From Betaproteobacteria bacterium (GTDB taxonomy: Bacteria > Pseudomonadota > Gammaproteobacteria > Burkholderiales > SG8-41): DNA of 57,455 bases. The stretch is taken from assembly GCA_025363575.1 (NCBI GenBank), contig JANYDM010000071.1:1-57455 (forward strand), in the 5' to 3' direction. Below, piece after piece: positions 1 through 9,287 of the stretch; the first letter of the stretch is position 1, and the number at the start of each line of letters is the position of its first letter. The notes beneath the pieces were generated by a model. That model searched no databases and was not told the DNA's origin. It saw only the letters and a list, made by a program, of their open reading frames with translations. Made by a program: the position numbers and the translations under genes.

Positions 1-76
1 TGGTGCCGGGTAAAGGATTCGAACCCTCGACCGTCGCATTACAAATGCGCTGCTCTACCAACTGAGCTAACCCGGC
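1..76 (-). tRNA. tRNA-Thr (anticodon UGU)
   Basis: Read on the minus strand this folds as a complete tRNA: acceptor stem GCCGGGT paired with ACCCGGC, a D-arm with AGCTCAGTTGGTAGAGC, a T-arm with GGTTCGAATCC, and an encoded 3' CCA at bases 3-1. The anticodon loop is TTTGTAA, giving anticodon TGT, which reads Thr codons. The gene touches the left window edge but is whole. Confidence 0.97.
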
Positions 77-275
77 CCGGCACGGATTTTCGCATATCCG
101 GTGGGATTAGTTAGCACCGCCAATATTCCCGCGGCAAAAGCGGTCGGTGCTGCGATCTCGCCTTCGGCGAGAGCAGCCTTTGCCGCCAAAACCCTTACAG
201 TAGAGGTTTAGCCATCGTGAAACGCCGGCAACGAGAGCAGTTGGTGCCGTGGACGATCCGGCAGCAGCCCGACAA

Positions 276-737
276 TCAGCGCGCTGTCTGCGGCAGAGGC
301 TCGAGGGTATTCTCGATGTGCCGCACGCGGTCACCGACCTTCATATCCGGCTCCATCTCCAGATTGACGAACCCGAACTGACCGTTGTCGTAGCGCACGG
401 TGATTTCCCAGATACTGCGTACGATGGGATCGCGCTGCACGCGCTGGGCACCTCCGCGTCCGAGGCTGAACAGCGGCACCGCCTGCGTTTCCTGGCCGAG
501 ATTGCCCTGGGGTTGCGCCGCCACGCCCGGCATCAGATTGCGCTCCGGCGCGATCGGCTTATCGATACGGCGCACGTTGTAGACCATGCCGCATTCGGGA
601 CACAGTATGACTACCCGCGGTTTGTCGGCGGGCACTGCATCGGCGGCGATGGCAACGAGAGGCAGGCACGCCGCCATCAGCGCGATCACCCCCGCGCGAA
701 AATAGTTATTGTCGTGCTTGTCGTGCATAGCCTGCAT
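276..737 (-). CDS. Small exported protein with a CPECG motif, function unknown
   Basis: About 153 residues. The start is set at an ATG preceded by AGGGGG four bases upstream; an ATG nine bases further in is possible. The N-terminus is charged and then hydrophobic and ends in AIAADA, a good Sec signal peptide. The mature part has a CPECG motif near its start that could be half of a metal site, and a C-terminal region ending in a VGDRVRHIE stretch that resembles the tail of SlyB-type outer-membrane proteins. I do not recognise the family. It stands alone between tRNA-Thr and the isomerase gene, and bases 77-275 hold nothing I can identify. Confidence 0.6.
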   Translation of the reverse strand: MQAMHDKHDNNYFRAGVIALMAACLPLVAIAADAVPADKPRVVILCPECGMVYNVRRIDKPIAPERNLMPGVAAQPQGNLGQETQAVPLFSLGRGGAQRVQRDPIVRSIWEITVRYDNGQFGFVNLEMEPDMKVGDRVRHIENTLEPLPQTAR

Positions 738-812
738 GCGGCCCCCTGATGCCACAGGCTACACGGCCTCACGCGCAACAGCAACTTTCGAAAGGAAAAA
801 CGGTTGAACGCG

Positions 813-1433
813 TCAATCCTGCGCGCCGCCGGCGACTAGCGCGCGGTCGAGAAAATCCAGCCGGTCCTGCCCCCAATAGGGAACGCCGGCGAAGAAGTAC
901 GTCGGCGAACCGAAGACGCCGCGCGCCGCGGCGTCCGACGAATTGCGCCTGAACTCCGCATCGACGGGCGCATCCGTCGAGGCGGCGAACAAGCGCTCGC
1001 CGTCGATGCCGTTCTCTTGCGCGATTGCAATCAGCGTCGCGCGGTCCGCGCTGTTGCGTTCGCAGGCCCACACCGCGTGAAGTATGGCGTGGGACAAGCG
1101 CAGTGCGTCGAGGCCGGCCTGTTGCGCGGCGATAACTACGTGCGTTGCGAGCCGGTTGTCCGGCGGGTAAAACCGCGGCTTGAGATTGAGCGACATGCCG
1201 AGGTATTTACGCCAGCGGTCGAGTTCGAGAGAGTGGTACTCCTGGCGCGGCTGCGGGCGCGTGCGCAACGGGATGCCCCCGGCGCGCGGCACGACATTCA
1301 CGAAGTCATACGGCCGCAGCACGATTTGCGCGCCGTGCTTGCGCGCAATGTCATGAAGGCGGGGCCCGCCGAAATAAGCCCACGGCGACGACAGCGTGTA
1401 GAAACACTCGATTGCAGGCGGGACGGATGTCAT
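813..1433 (-). CDS. DsbA-family 2-hydroxychromene-2-carboxylate isomerase-like protein
   Basis: 206 residues, normal for the HCCA isomerase / GST-kappa branch of the thioredoxin fold. The start shows the family pattern: a beta strand CFYTLSSPWAYFG with Ser where DsbA has its first Cys, then RLHDIARKHGA. The C-terminal part has GVFGSPTYFF, the cis-Pro loop, and PYWGQDRLDFLDRAL, both typical. The family isomerises 2-hydroxychromene-2-carboxylate in naphthalene breakdown, or acts as glutathione-dependent oxidoreductases of unknown substrate. No aromatic degradation genes are nearby, so the true substrate is open. Confidence 0.85.
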   Translation of the reverse strand: MTSVPPAIECFYTLSSPWAYFGGPRLHDIARKHGAQIVLRPYDFVNVVPRAGGIPLRTRPQPRQEYHSLELDRWRKYLGMSLNLKPRFYPPDNRLATHVVIAAQQAGLDALRLSHAILHAVWACERNSADRATLIAIAQENGIDGERLFAASTDAPVDAEFRRNSSDAAARGVFGSPTYFFAGVPYWGQDRLDFLDRALVAGGAQD

Positions 1434-1480
1434 CGCGGCGCACCGTTAGTGAAAACGCCCTCTCGACGGCGGCGTCGGCG

Positions 1481-1873
1481 CTATTTGACGATTTGCAGCT
1501 TAGGCTTGCCGCCGGAGGCGGGCGGCGTTGGTGCCGTGTCCGGGGACGCCGCGGCCGCGGGCTCAGGCTGGAAAAAGAGACCCTGGCTGTTTTCCTTGGC
1601 GAATATGCCCTGCACCGCGTTGATGGGAATCGAGCATTCGCGCGAAACACCGGAAAAACGCGCTGCAAACTGTATCGTGTCGTCGCCTATCGTTAGCCGG
1701 TGCGCGGCGTCGGGACTGACGTTGAGCACGATTTCACCGTTTTTCACATGCTCAATCGGCACGCGCGTGTGCGCGTCGACCTTGACCGACAGGTAGGCGG
1801 TGAATCCGCTGTCGCTGCACCACTCGCAGATTGCGCGGATCAGGTACGGCTTGGTCGAACGCTCTTTCGCCAT
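1481..1873 (-). CDS. sspB: ClpXP protease specificity-enhancing factor SspB
   Basis: 130 residues. SspB binds ssrA-tagged proteins and hands them to ClpXP. The N-terminal substrate-binding domain begins KPYLIRAICEWCSDSGFTAYL, with HVKNGEIVLNVSP and AVQGIFAKENSQG further on, all family hallmarks. A Pro/Ala-rich linker follows, and the protein ends PKLQIVK, the ClpX-binding tail (compare LRVVK in E. coli). It lies 9 bp after sspA in the same direction, the standard sspA-sspB arrangement. Confidence 0.96.
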   Translation of the reverse strand: MAKERSTKPYLIRAICEWCSDSGFTAYLSVKVDAHTRVPIEHVKNGEIVLNVSPDAAHRLTIGDDTIQFAARFSGVSRECSIPINAVQGIFAKENSQGLFFQPEPAAAASPDTAPTPPASGGKPKLQIVK

Positions 1874-1882
1874 CGCGATGCC

Positions 1883-2482
1883 TTACTTGCGCATGACCTT
1901 TTCAGACGCGGTCAGCGAATCGATAAATGCGGGCCGGCTGAAGAGGCGCTCGGCGTATTTCATGAGCGGCGCGGCCTGCTTCGGCAACTGCACGTCGTAA
2001 TAATCGAGCCGCCACAGGAGCGGCACGATGGCAACGTCGAGCATCGAGAACTCATCGCCCAGCATGTATTTCTGCTTGGTGAACACGGGGGCGATCTGCG
2101 CGAGACTGTCGCGGATTGAGGCGCGCGCCTTATCAGCGAGGCGCTGATTGCCCTTTTCGAGAGTTTCCACATGCGTGAACATCTCGTGCTCGAAGCGGAA
2201 CAGAAAGAGCCGCGCGCGCGCGCGCATGACCGGATCGGCCGGCATCAGCTGCGGATGCGGAAAGCGGTCGTCGATGTACTCGTTGATGATGTTGGATTCG
2301 TACAGCATCAGATCGCGCTCGACCAGCACCGGCACCTGGTTGTACGGATTCATTACCGCGAGGTCTTCCGGCTTGTTGTGCAGATCGACGTCGACGATCT
2401 GGAAGTCCATGCCTTTTTCGTACAGCACGTTGCGGCAGCGCTGGCTGAACGGGCAGGTCGTGCCTGAATAGAGAGTCATCAT
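1883..2482 (-). CDS. sspA: Stringent starvation protein A (GST-fold, RNA polymerase-associated)
   Basis: 199 residues with a glutathione-S-transferase fold: N-terminal MTLYSGTTCPFSQRCRNVL, then NPYNQVPVLVERDLMLYESNIINEYID and a helical C-terminal domain containing LDVAIVPLLWRLDYY. In E. coli SspA binds RNA polymerase and supports acid and stationary-phase survival. Two consecutive ATG codons open the frame and either could be used. It follows petC by 12 bp, so it probably shares the petABC transcript, a usual linkage in betaproteobacteria. Confidence 0.96.
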   Translation of the reverse strand: MMTLYSGTTCPFSQRCRNVLYEKGMDFQIVDVDLHNKPEDLAVMNPYNQVPVLVERDLMLYESNIINEYIDDRFPHPQLMPADPVMRARARLFLFRFEHEMFTHVETLEKGNQRLADKARASIRDSLAQIAPVFTKQKYMLGDEFSMLDVAIVPLLWRLDYYDVQLPKQAAPLMKYAERLFSRPAFIDSLTASEKVMRK

Positions 2483-2494
2483 AGAGGCACCGTT

Positions 2495-3337
2495 TTAGTG
2501 AACGTCTTTCCAGTAGGATTGTTTGAGAACGTAGACGAGCAGGAACAGGAGACCCAGCAGCATCAGCACATAAAAGCCGATTTTGCGGCGGTCGAGCCGC
2601 GCCGGCTCGGCCATGTAGTCCATGTAATTGACGAGATCGACCACCGCCTTGTCGAACTCGAGCTGCGACAGGGTGCCGCTGCCTGGCGTCAGTGTTTTCA
2701 ACACGAAGCGCTCGATCGTCTTGCCGTCTTTTACCTCGTGCGACTCCTCAAGCTGGACGACGCCCTTGGTGGCGATCAGCGCGGCCCTGGCGGCGTGCTC
2801 GGAGTCGAACGAGTCTTCATGAATCTGCTGCTTGCCGCTCAACTGCCAAAGCACATGCGGCATGCCGACGTTGGGAAACACCAGGTTATTCCAGCCCGTC
2901 GGGCGGGACTCGTCCACATAGAACGAGCGCAGATAAGAATAAATCCAGTCGGCACCGCTGCCCGCTCCCGAGCTGCGTGAACGCGCGGTCACCGTCAGAT
3001 CGGGCGGCGCTACGCCGAACCATTCCTTGGCGTCCTTGCGATCCATCGCCACCTGCATGAGCTCGCCGACTTTCACCCCGGTCAGGATCAGGTTGTCCCG
3101 AATCTGGGCTTCGGTCAGGCCGAGATCCTGCAAGCGGTTGTAGCGCATGTAGCCGGCCGTATGGCAGTTCAGGCAATAGTTGACGAACAGTTTGGCGCCG
3201 TTCTGCAAAGAGGCGAGATCGTGTGAGTTAATGGGCGCGGCCTGCAGGCGCGGGCCTTCGTTAGCGTGCGCCGTGAACACCAGCAGCGTCGCCACACCCG
3301 CGGCTGCGCGGATGACTTTATGCAATGTACTTACCAT
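2495..3337 (-). CDS. petC: Cytochrome c1, heme subunit of the bc1 complex
   Basis: 280 residues from an ATG that overlaps the petB stop by 7 bp; the frame stays open further upstream, but that part lies inside petB. An N-terminal signal peptide ends near TAHANEG. The heme c site is CLNCH with MRYNRL after it, and a C-terminal anchor GFYVLMLLGLLFLLVYVL ends in YWKDVH. Cytochrome c1 accepts electrons from the Rieske protein and passes them to soluble cytochrome c in the periplasm. It is translationally coupled to petB. Confidence 0.95.
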   Translation of the reverse strand: MVSTLHKVIRAAAGVATLLVFTAHANEGPRLQAAPINSHDLASLQNGAKLFVNYCLNCHTAGYMRYNRLQDLGLTEAQIRDNLILTGVKVGELMQVAMDRKDAKEWFGVAPPDLTVTARSRSSGAGSGADWIYSYLRSFYVDESRPTGWNNLVFPNVGMPHVLWQLSGKQQIHEDSFDSEHAARAALIATKGVVQLEESHEVKDGKTIERFVLKTLTPGSGTLSQLEFDKAVVDLVNYMDYMAEPARLDRRKIGFYVLMLLGLLFLLVYVLKQSYWKDVH

Positions 3338-4638
3338 GTCAACCTCGCCGGCTCCGGTTTGCATTTGTCGATTTTCGAATACCACGGCATCAGGATGAAG
3401 AACAGGAAGTAGATCAGCGTGCAAATGCGCGCCACTACTGTGGCGCGGTCCGCGTTGCTGAGCCATGCACCGAACTGTCCCCACACGTTGGTCGGCTCGG
3501 TGCCGAGATAACCGAGCACCAGGAATACGACGACGAAGATCGCCAATGCGCTCTTGAATATCGGCCCCTTGTAGCGGATCGACTTGACAGGGCTGCGGTC
3601 GAGCCACGGCAGCAGAAACAGGATCATCGTCGCGGCGCCCATGGCGACCACGCCCGGGAACTGCGAATTGAAGAGCGGCGGTATCGCGCGCAGGATCGAG
3701 TAGTACGGCGTGAAATACCAGACCGGGGCGATATGCGGCGGCGTCTTCAGCGGATCGGCCGGAATGAAATTGTTGTACTCGAGAAAGTAGCCGCCCATTT
3801 CCGGCAGAAAGAACATGATGATCGAGAACACGATCAGGAACACCACGACGCCGAGCGCGTCTTTCACCGAGTAGTAGGGATGTGAATAGATGCCGTCAAG
3901 CGGCAGGCCCGTTTGCGGGTTTTTCGGCTGCTTCTTGATTTCAACGCCGTCCGGGTTGTTCGAGCCGACTTCGTGCAGCGCCATCAGGTGCGCCGCTACC
4001 AGTCCGAGCAGCACGAGCGGAATCGCGATCACGTGGAATGCAAAGAAGCGGTTGAGAGTAGCATCCGATACGACGTAGTCGCCGCGGATCCATTCCGAAA
4101 GGTCGGGGCCGATCAAAGGCACCGCACCGAATAGATTGACGATCACCTGCGCACCCCAGTACGACATCTGGCCCCACGGCAGCAGATAGCCGAAAAACGC
4201 CTCCGCCATCAGGCACAGGTAAATCAGCATGCCGAAGATCCACAGCAGCTCGCGCGGCTTGCGGTACGACCCGTACAGCAATCCGCGGAACATGTGCAGG
4301 TAAACGCAGATGAAGAACGCCGACGCGCCGGTAGAATGCATGTAGCGTATGAGCCAGCCGCCCCACACGTCGCGCATGATGTACTCGACCGAGGCAAATG
4401 CCAGCGTGGCGTCCGGCTTGTAATTCATGGTCAGGAAAATACCGGTCACAATCTGCAGCACCAGCACGAATGCCGACAGCGAGCCGAAGTAGTACCAGAA
4501 GTTGAAATTCTTCGGCGCTACGTACTTGCCCCATTGATCTTCCCACAGCTTGATCAGCGGAAAGCGCGCATCGACCCACGTCAACAGGCCGTTGAGCGGG
4601 CCGGCGCCGGTTACGGGTTGTTTCTCGAGAGCGGCCAT
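3331..4638 (-). CDS. petB: Cytochrome b subunit of the bc1 complex
   Basis: 435 residues, the long undivided form (b6 and subunit IV regions in one chain). Heme-ligand helices are visible: RYMHSTGASAFFICVYLHMFRG carries one His pair and FAFHVIAIPLVLLGLVAAHLMALHE the second. The Qo motif region, here PADPLKTPPHIAPVWY, follows. About eight membrane helices. It oxidises ubiquinol and feeds proton translocation. It lies between petA (2 bp gap) and petC (7 bp overlap) in one operon. Confidence 0.97.
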   Translation of the reverse strand: MAALEKQPVTGAGPLNGLLTWVDARFPLIKLWEDQWGKYVAPKNFNFWYYFGSLSAFVLVLQIVTGIFLTMNYKPDATLAFASVEYIMRDVWGGWLIRYMHSTGASAFFICVYLHMFRGLLYGSYRKPRELLWIFGMLIYLCLMAEAFFGYLLPWGQMSYWGAQVIVNLFGAVPLIGPDLSEWIRGDYVVSDATLNRFFAFHVIAIPLVLLGLVAAHLMALHEVGSNNPDGVEIKKQPKNPQTGLPLDGIYSHPYYSVKDALGVVVFLIVFSIIMFFLPEMGGYFLEYNNFIPADPLKTPPHIAPVWYFTPYYSILRAIPPLFNSQFPGVVAMGAATMILFLLPWLDRSPVKSIRYKGPIFKSALAIFVVVFLVLGYLGTEPTNVWGQFGAWLSNADRATVVARICTLIYFLFFILMPWYSKIDKCKPEPARLTW

Positions 4639-4640
4639 AC

Positions 4641-5234
4641 TTACGCTCCCTTCGTATCGTCGCCGATGACGATCTTGGCGTCGCCGACGAATTTATAGGG
4701 AGGCACCTGCAGGTTTATCGGTGCGGGTGATCCCTGGAAGACGCGGCCCGCGAAATCAAATTTGGAGCCGTGGCAGGGGCAAAAGAAGCCGCCCGCCCAG
4801 TCCTGGCCCATGTCGGCTTTTGCGTCAACTGACTTGAACTGGGGCGAGCAACCCAGATGAGTGCATACGCCGACCAGCACCGCAATTTCGGGCTTGATCG
4901 AGCGGTATTCGTTTTTTGCGTATTCGGGCTGCTGCGGAACCTCTGATTTCGGATCCGACGCGCGCGCGTCGCTGTTCTTGATGCCGTCGAGCATTTCCTT
5001 GGTGCGGCTCACTATCCATACAGGCTTGCCGCGCCACTCGACGATCTGCATTTCGCCCGGAGCAAGTTTGCTAATGTCCGCTTCGACGGGCGCTCCCGCG
5101 GATTTCGCGCGTTCGGAAGGAAACATGCTGCCGGCGAACGGCACTGCGGTTGCAGCGGCCGCAACGCCACCCACGACACCGGTTGCGGCCAACAGAAAAC
5201 CGCGCTTATTTTTATCCACTTCCTGATCAGACAT
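4641..5234 (-). CDS. petA: Rieske iron-sulfur subunit of the bc1 complex
   Basis: 197 residues. The 2Fe-2S cluster motifs CTHLGC and CPCHGS are intact, with the usual NLQVPPY segment after them. The N-terminus is a Tat-type anchor: KNKRGFLLAATG followed by a hydrophobic stretch, although the first Arg of the twin is Lys. It takes the first electron from ubiquinol and moves between cytochromes b and c1. It is first in petABC; the 135 bp upstream carry an AT-rich stretch with a TAAAAT hexamer that may be the operon's -10 box. Confidence 0.96.
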   Translation of the reverse strand: MSDQEVDKNKRGFLLAATGVVGGVAAAATAVPFAGSMFPSERAKSAGAPVEADISKLAPGEMQIVEWRGKPVWIVSRTKEMLDGIKNSDARASDPKSEVPQQPEYAKNEYRSIKPEIAVLVGVCTHLGCSPQFKSVDAKADMGQDWAGGFFCPCHGSKFDFAGRVFQGSPAPINLQVPPYKFVGDAKIVIGDDTKGA

Positions 5235-5308
5235 GGAGTTCCCCGCTGGCGATTTGACAAAAAACCGTCATTTTAGCCAATTCCCCGCAAAAAATTAAGT
5301 GAAACGTG

Positions 5309-5333
5309 AAAAAAATCCATTGCTTCAAGCAAT
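5309..5333 (-). terminator. Possible intrinsic terminator downstream of the Nif3-like gene
   Basis: On the minus strand ATTGCTTGAAGCAAT is a perfect inverted repeat (5333-5319). GGA and then seven T (5315-5309) follow. It sits 36 bp after the stop of the Nif3-like gene and before petA, where a terminator would be expected. The stem is only about 5 bp once a realistic loop is allowed, so it would be weak. Confidence 0.4.
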
Positions 5334-5369
5334 TGCACGGTCGCCACACGCCTGGAAGAGCCGAAAAGG

Positions 5370-6116
5370 CTAAACCGGGTTCGCGATATCGACAAACTGG
5401 TGCGCGATGCCGAACCGCGTCGCAAGGTGCTCGCCAAGCGCCTTGATGCCATAACGTTCGGTCGCGTGATGACCGGCAGCGATATAGGCAACACCCGACT
5501 CGCGCGCAAGATGGACGGTTTGTTCGGAAATCTCGCCCGAGATATATGCGTCGACGCCGAGGCCCACGGCGTCCTCCATATAGCTTTGCGCAGCACCCGT
5601 GCACCAGGCGATACGCCGCACGCGCTTTGCGCGGTCGCCGATCACCTGAGGTATGCGGCCCAGGCGCGCGCTGATGCGTTGCGCGATTTCATCTACGGTC
5701 GGCGCTTCGGCGAAGCTACCGTGCGCGCCCAGATCCTGCGCGCCGAACCTGCCGTCGAACGGCAGCTCGAGTTCGCGCGCGAGCTGGGCATTGTTGCCGA
5801 CATCAGGATGCGCATCGAGCGGCAGGTGAAACGCGAAGAGGTTCAGATCATGCGCGAGCAGCCATGCCAGGCGCGTGCGTCGCGTGCCCGTCACGCGCGG
5901 ATCTTCGCCGCGCCAGAAATAACCGTGATGCACCAGCAAGGCGTCTGCGCCGCGCTCGCTCGCCGTTTGCAGGAGTTCGAGCGACGCGGTGACGCCCGTG
6001 ACGATGGTGCCGACTTCGGCGCGCCCTTCCACCTGCAGCCCATTTGGGCAATAATCGCGGAAACGGGGGACGTCGAGATATTGATTGAGATAGGTCTCGA
6101 GTGCGCTGCGCTGCAT
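5370..6116 (-). CDS. Nif3-like dinuclear metal centre protein (YbgI family)
   Basis: 248 residues from the ATG of [15 protein letters not shown]. The same frame runs open much further upstream but only antisense to the protease gene. Metal-ligand signatures of the family are present: [23 protein letters not shown] and GHHATERYG near the C-terminus. Family members form hexameric toroids with two metals per subunit. E. coli YbgI is linked to DNA-damage tolerance, but the reaction is unknown, and older GTP cyclohydrolase I labels are unsupported. It is divergent from the htrA-type protease, with a 75-bp shared upstream region. Confidence 0.9.
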   Translation of the reverse strand: MQRSALETYLNQYLDVPRFRDYCPNGLQVEGRAEVGTIVTGVTASLELLQTASERGADALLVHHGYFWRGEDPRVTGTRRTRLAWLLAHDLNLFAFHLPLDAHPDVGNNAQLARELELPFDGRFGAQDLGAHGSFAEAPTVDEIAQRISARLGRIPQVIGDRAKRVRRIAWCTGAAQSYMEDAVGLGVDAYISGEISEQTVHLARESGVAYIAAGHHATERYGIKALGEHLATRFGIAHQFVDIANPV

Positions 6117-6191
6117 GGCCCTATGCCCGTGACATTCCAGCGCGCATTCTAACCCGGTGTCGCTCTCAACCTCGCGGATCCATACGTTTTC

Positions 6192-7349
6192 ATGCGCAGA
6201 CTTTGGCTGATTTTCGCTCAGACCACCACGATCTGCCTCGCTATCCTCTTCGTGGTGTCGACGCTGCGCCCCGACCTGCTCAACCGCGGCGCGCGCCCGG
6301 TCGTCGACGTCGTCACCACACGCGAAGCGCCTTCTCTCGCGGCGCCACGCGCAATCGCTTCCTACAGCGACGCGGCCGTCAAGGCGATGCCGACCGTCGT
6401 CAACATCTACACCAGCAAGGAAACCAAGGTGCCGCGTCATCCGTTCATGGACGACCCGGTGTTCCGCTACTTTTTCGGCGAGCAATTCGACGCGCAAACG
6501 CGGCGCAGCTCCAGCCTCGGTTCCGGTGTGATCGTGAGCGACAAGGGCTATGTGCTGACGAACCACCACGTCGTCGAAGCCGCGGACGAAATCGAAGTGG
6601 CGCTCTCCGACGGGCGCCGCACGAAGGCGCGCGTCGTGGGCAGCGATCCGGACACCGACCTCGCCGTGTTGAAAATCGACCTGAAAAGCATGCCATCGGC
6701 CGTGTTCGCGCATTCTGAGCAGGCGCGCGTCGGCGACATCGTGCTGGCAATCGGCAACCCGTTCGGCGTCGGCCAGACCGTGACGTCCGGCATCATCAGC
6801 GCACTCGGCCGCAGCCATCTCGGCATCAACACGTTCGAAAATTTCATCCAGACGGACGCTGCGATCAATCCCGGCAATTCCGGCGGCGCGCTGGTCGATA
6901 TCAACGGCAACCTGCTCGGCATCAACACGGCGATCTACACGCGCAGCGGCGGCTCGCAAGGCATCGGCTTCGCGATTCCATCGAGCCTCGCCAAGCAGGT
7001 GATGGAGCAGATCATCGAGACCGGCGGTGTAACGCGGGGCTGGGTCGGGATCGGCGTGCAGGACCTGACGCCGGAGCTCGCCGACACGCTGCAGCTGCGG
7101 CGCATGAACGGCGCCGTCGTCACTGAAATCGTCAACGCGAGTCCGGCCGACAAAGCCGGCATCAAGCCTGGCGACGTGCTCATCAGCGTCGAGAGCAAAC
7201 CGGTCATCGATCAGGCGAGCACGCTGAACCTCATCTCCGCGCTGAAACCGGGTGACACCGCGACGCTCAAGTTGATGCGCGAGAACCGGGAATTCGAAGT
7301 AAAGGTCGCCGTCGGCAAGCGTCCCAAGCCGAGGCGCGAGGAAAAATAG
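6192..7349 (+). CDS. Membrane-anchored HtrA-type serine protease (DegS/DegQ-like), one PDZ domain
   Basis: 385 residues. An uncleaved signal anchor (about residues 5-25) is followed by a trypsin-like domain with the full triad: His126 in TNHHVV, Asp156 in [10 protein letters not shown], Ser230 in NPGNSGGAL. There is a single PDZ domain from about residue 285, ending in a basic tail. One PDZ and an N-terminal anchor fit DegS or AlgW-like regulatory proteases rather than two-PDZ DegP. In betaproteobacteria such proteins often stand next to the bc1 and tat genes, as here. The substrate is unknown; an envelope stress role is inferred. Confidence 0.92.
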   Translation: MRRLWLIFAQTTTICLAILFVVSTLRPDLLNRGARPVVDVVTTREAPSLAAPRAIASYSDAAVKAMPTVVNIYTSKETKVPRHPFMDDPVFRYFFGEQFDAQTRRSSSLGSGVIVSDKGYVLTNHHVVEAADEIEVALSDGRRTKARVVGSDPDTDLAVLKIDLKSMPSAVFAHSEQARVGDIVLAIGNPFGVGQTVTSGIISALGRSHLGINTFENFIQTDAAINPGNSGGALVDINGNLLGINTAIYTRSGGSQGIGFAIPSSLAKQVMEQIIETGGVTRGWVGIGVQDLTPELADTLQLRRMNGAVVTEIVNASPADKAGIKPGDVLISVESKPVIDQASTLNLISALKPGDTATLKLMRENREFEVKVAVGKRPKPRREEK

Positions 7350-7365
7350 CGCGCCGCCGGCGCGC
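7349..7365. terminator. GC hairpin between the convergent protease and tatC genes
   Basis: GCGCGCC-GCC-GGCGCGC forms a 7-bp perfect stem beginning at the protease stop codon, in the 20-bp gap between convergent genes. There is no T tract on either side, so it could stall or stabilise transcripts from both directions but is not a classic intrinsic terminator. Confidence 0.3.
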
Positions 7366-7369
7366 GGCC

Positions 7370-8149
7370 TCAATCGTCGATATGCCCGGCTTCGATTTTT
7401 TCAGGCGCGGTGGCGCCGGGCGCTAACTCGTCCGCCGTGGATTTCCCCAGCATGACGGCCACCAGAATTCCCAGTTCGTACAAAACCCACAGCGGCACCG
7501 CCAGCATCAACTGCGAAATCACGTCCGGCGGCGTGAAAACAGCGCCAATCACGAACGCCCCGACAATGACGTAGGGACGGATCTCGCGCAATTTGTCCAC
7601 GCTCACCACCTTCATGCGCACCAGTAGCACGACGGCAACGGGCACCTCGAACGTGACGCCGAAGGCGATGAACATCGTGAGCGCAAAGCTCAGGTACTTC
7701 TCGATGTCGGTCATCCATGCGACGCCCTCGGGCGCGATTGATGCCATGAACTTGAACACCACCGGGAACACCATGAAGTAGGCGAACGCCATGCCGGCGA
7801 TGAACAGCAAAGTGCTCGTGAATATGAGCGGCAGCACGAGGCGTTTCTCGTGCGTATAGAGGCCGGGCGCGACGAACGCCCAGATCTGGAACAGGACGTA
7901 GGGCAGCGCAATCACGAATGCAACCAGCAACGCGACTTTCATCGGCACCAGGAATACGCCGACCACGTCGGTGGCTATCATCTGACCGCCCTGCGGAAGT
8001 ACGGCGAGCAGCGGCTGCGCGAGCAACGTGTACAGGTCCTTGGCCCACGGAAACAGACACAGAAAGACGACCAGCACGGCGAGGATTGCGCGCAGCAAGC
8101 GGTCGCGCAATTCGACCAGATGTGAAATGAAAGTATCCTGTGTGCTCAT
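7370..8149 (-). CDS. tatC: Sec-independent translocase subunit TatC
   Basis: 259 residues from the ATG of [21 protein letters not shown], the conserved cytosolic start of TatC. Six membrane helices are visible, with [12 protein letters not shown] and the [20 protein letters not shown] region characteristic of the family. TatC with TatB binds twin-arginine signal peptides. It is the last gene of tatA-tatB-tatC and follows the his cluster. The Rieske protein encoded about 2.5 kb away is a likely substrate. Confidence 0.97.
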   Translation of the reverse strand: MSTQDTFISHLVELRDRLLRAILAVLVVFLCLFPWAKDLYTLLAQPLLAVLPQGGQMIATDVVGVFLVPMKVALLVAFVIALPYVLFQIWAFVAPGLYTHEKRLVLPLIFTSTLLFIAGMAFAYFMVFPVVFKFMASIAPEGVAWMTDIEKYLSFALTMFIAFGVTFEVPVAVVLLVRMKVVSVDKLREIRPYVIVGAFVIGAVFTPPDVISQLMLAVPLWVLYELGILVAVMLGKSTADELAPGATAPEKIEAGHIDD

Positions 8150-8183
8150 CGGCGGTGTCGCGCAGACATGCGCGGCTTCTGCA

Positions 8184-8606
8184 TCAGGATTGTTTGCGCG
8201 CCTGGGCGGCAGCGTCGAGACCCAGCTCGAGTTGCGCACTCGACGCGGGCGCAACCGTCGCTGCGGGATCAACGACGGCACCAGCCGCCGCGGAATCGAC
8301 TGGCGGCTTGACGGCGTCCGCCGCCGTCGCCGCGATGCTGTTCAGTTCGGACTCGGTGGACGTGATCTGCTTGTTCACAGTGCTCTCTATCGCTTGTGCA
8401 GCTTCCTGCACGCTCGCCTGCAGCTTGCGCAGTTCGTCGAGCTCCATTTCGCGGCTGATGTCGGCCTTTACGTCGTTAACATAGCGCTGCATACGGCCGA
8501 ACAGATGGCCCAGCGTGCGCGCGACTTTCGGCAGGCGCTCGGGACCGATCACGATCAGCGCGACGACCGCGATAACGACTATTTCGGAGAATCCTACGTC
8601 GAACAT
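8184..8606 (-). CDS. tatB: Twin-arginine translocase subunit TatB
   Basis: 140 residues: an N-terminal membrane helix (MFDVGFSEIVVIAVVALIVIGPERLPKVA, with the conserved GPERLP hinge), an amphipathic helix, then a long charged and Ala/Pro-rich tail. The length and EI/GPERLP features mark TatB rather than TatA. It forms the substrate receptor with TatC. The gap to tatC is 34 bp and to tatA 65 bp. Confidence 0.95.
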   Translation of the reverse strand: MFDVGFSEIVVIAVVALIVIGPERLPKVARTLGHLFGRMQRYVNDVKADISREMELDELRKLQASVQEAAQAIESTVNKQITSTESELNSIAATAADAVKPPVDSAAAGAVVDPAATVAPASSAQLELGLDAAAQARKQS

Positions 8607-8671
8607 GGATACGGGGGAAGGAGATAAACGAAAGCGGTGCGGCGTGGTCCCGCGCAGTCACGCCGCGCCCC

Positions 8672-8902
8672 TCAGGTCTTCGCCGACGTTTCCTTTTTCA
8701 CTTCGCCTTCGATCGTCTGGCCGGCGGCGGGATGGATTTCTGCTTGCGGCTGCGAATTGTCGTCTTCCGACTTCATGCCGTCTTTGAAGCCCTTAACGGC
8801 GCTGCCCAGGTCGGTGCCGAGATTGCGCAGCTTCTTCGTGCCGAATATCAGCACCACGACGACCAGCACGATCAACCAGTGCCAAATGCTTAATGAGCCC
8901 AT
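8672..8902 (-). CDS. tatA: Twin-arginine translocase pore subunit TatA
   Basis: 76 residues with the family start [20 protein letters not shown], the [14 protein letters not shown] hinge and amphipathic helix, and a short polar tail. TatA oligomerises to form the Tat passage. It is the first tat gene, 64 bp after hisE, so tat may be transcribed from the his operon as well as from its own promoter. Confidence 0.96.
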   Translation of the reverse strand: MGSLSIWHWLIVLVVVVLIFGTKKLRNLGTDLGSAVKGFKDGMKSEDDNSQPQAEIHPAAGQTIEGEVKKETSAKT

Positions 8903-8966
8903 GTCTCCACTCCTCTGACTTGATTACGTCGCGCCGGTCGGGCGCACGTGCGAATTTGCAAGTGTC

Positions 8967-9287
8967 CTATTTGCGCGACGCTTTTTCGTCCACGCCCGAT
9001 ATGCCTTCGCGCCGGCTCAGTTCCGCCAGCACGTCGTCGCTGGTCAGGCCGTGCCATGCCAGCAACACGAGGCAGTGAAACCACAAATCGGCGGTTTCAC
9101 GGACGAGATGCAGTTTATCACCGTCCTTGGCGGCGAGCAGCGTTTCCGCCGCCTCTTCCGCCACTTTCTTCAATATGGCGTCGTGACCTTTGCCGAACAG
9201 CGCCGCGACGTACGACGTGGCCGCATCCGCTTCCTTGCGCTCGGCAATGGTCAAGGACAGGCGTTGCAACAGGGTCGGGTCCGTCAT
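8967..9287 (-). CDS. hisE: Phosphoribosyl-ATP pyrophosphatase
   Basis: 106 residues from the ATG overlapping the hisI stop (ATGA). The MazG-like all-helical fold is shown by [18 protein letters not shown] and [14 protein letters not shown], with the acidic metal-binding helices EEAAE and ETAD. It hydrolyses PR-ATP to PR-AMP, step two of histidine synthesis. HisE is separate from HisI here, as usual in betaproteobacteria. Confidence 0.95.
   Translation of the reverse strand: MTDPTLLQRLSLTIAERKEADAATSYVAALFGKGHDAILKKVAEEAAETLLAAKDGDKLHLVRETADLWFHCLVLLAWHGLTSDDVLAELSRREGISGVDEKASRK

Noticed and set aside
6117..7373. Long minus-strand open frame antisense to the HtrA-type protease, continuous with the Nif3-like gene
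   Set aside because: No family similarity and no start signal; long antisense frames are usual in GC-rich DNA with strong codon bias. The Nif3-like homology begins exactly at ATG 6116.
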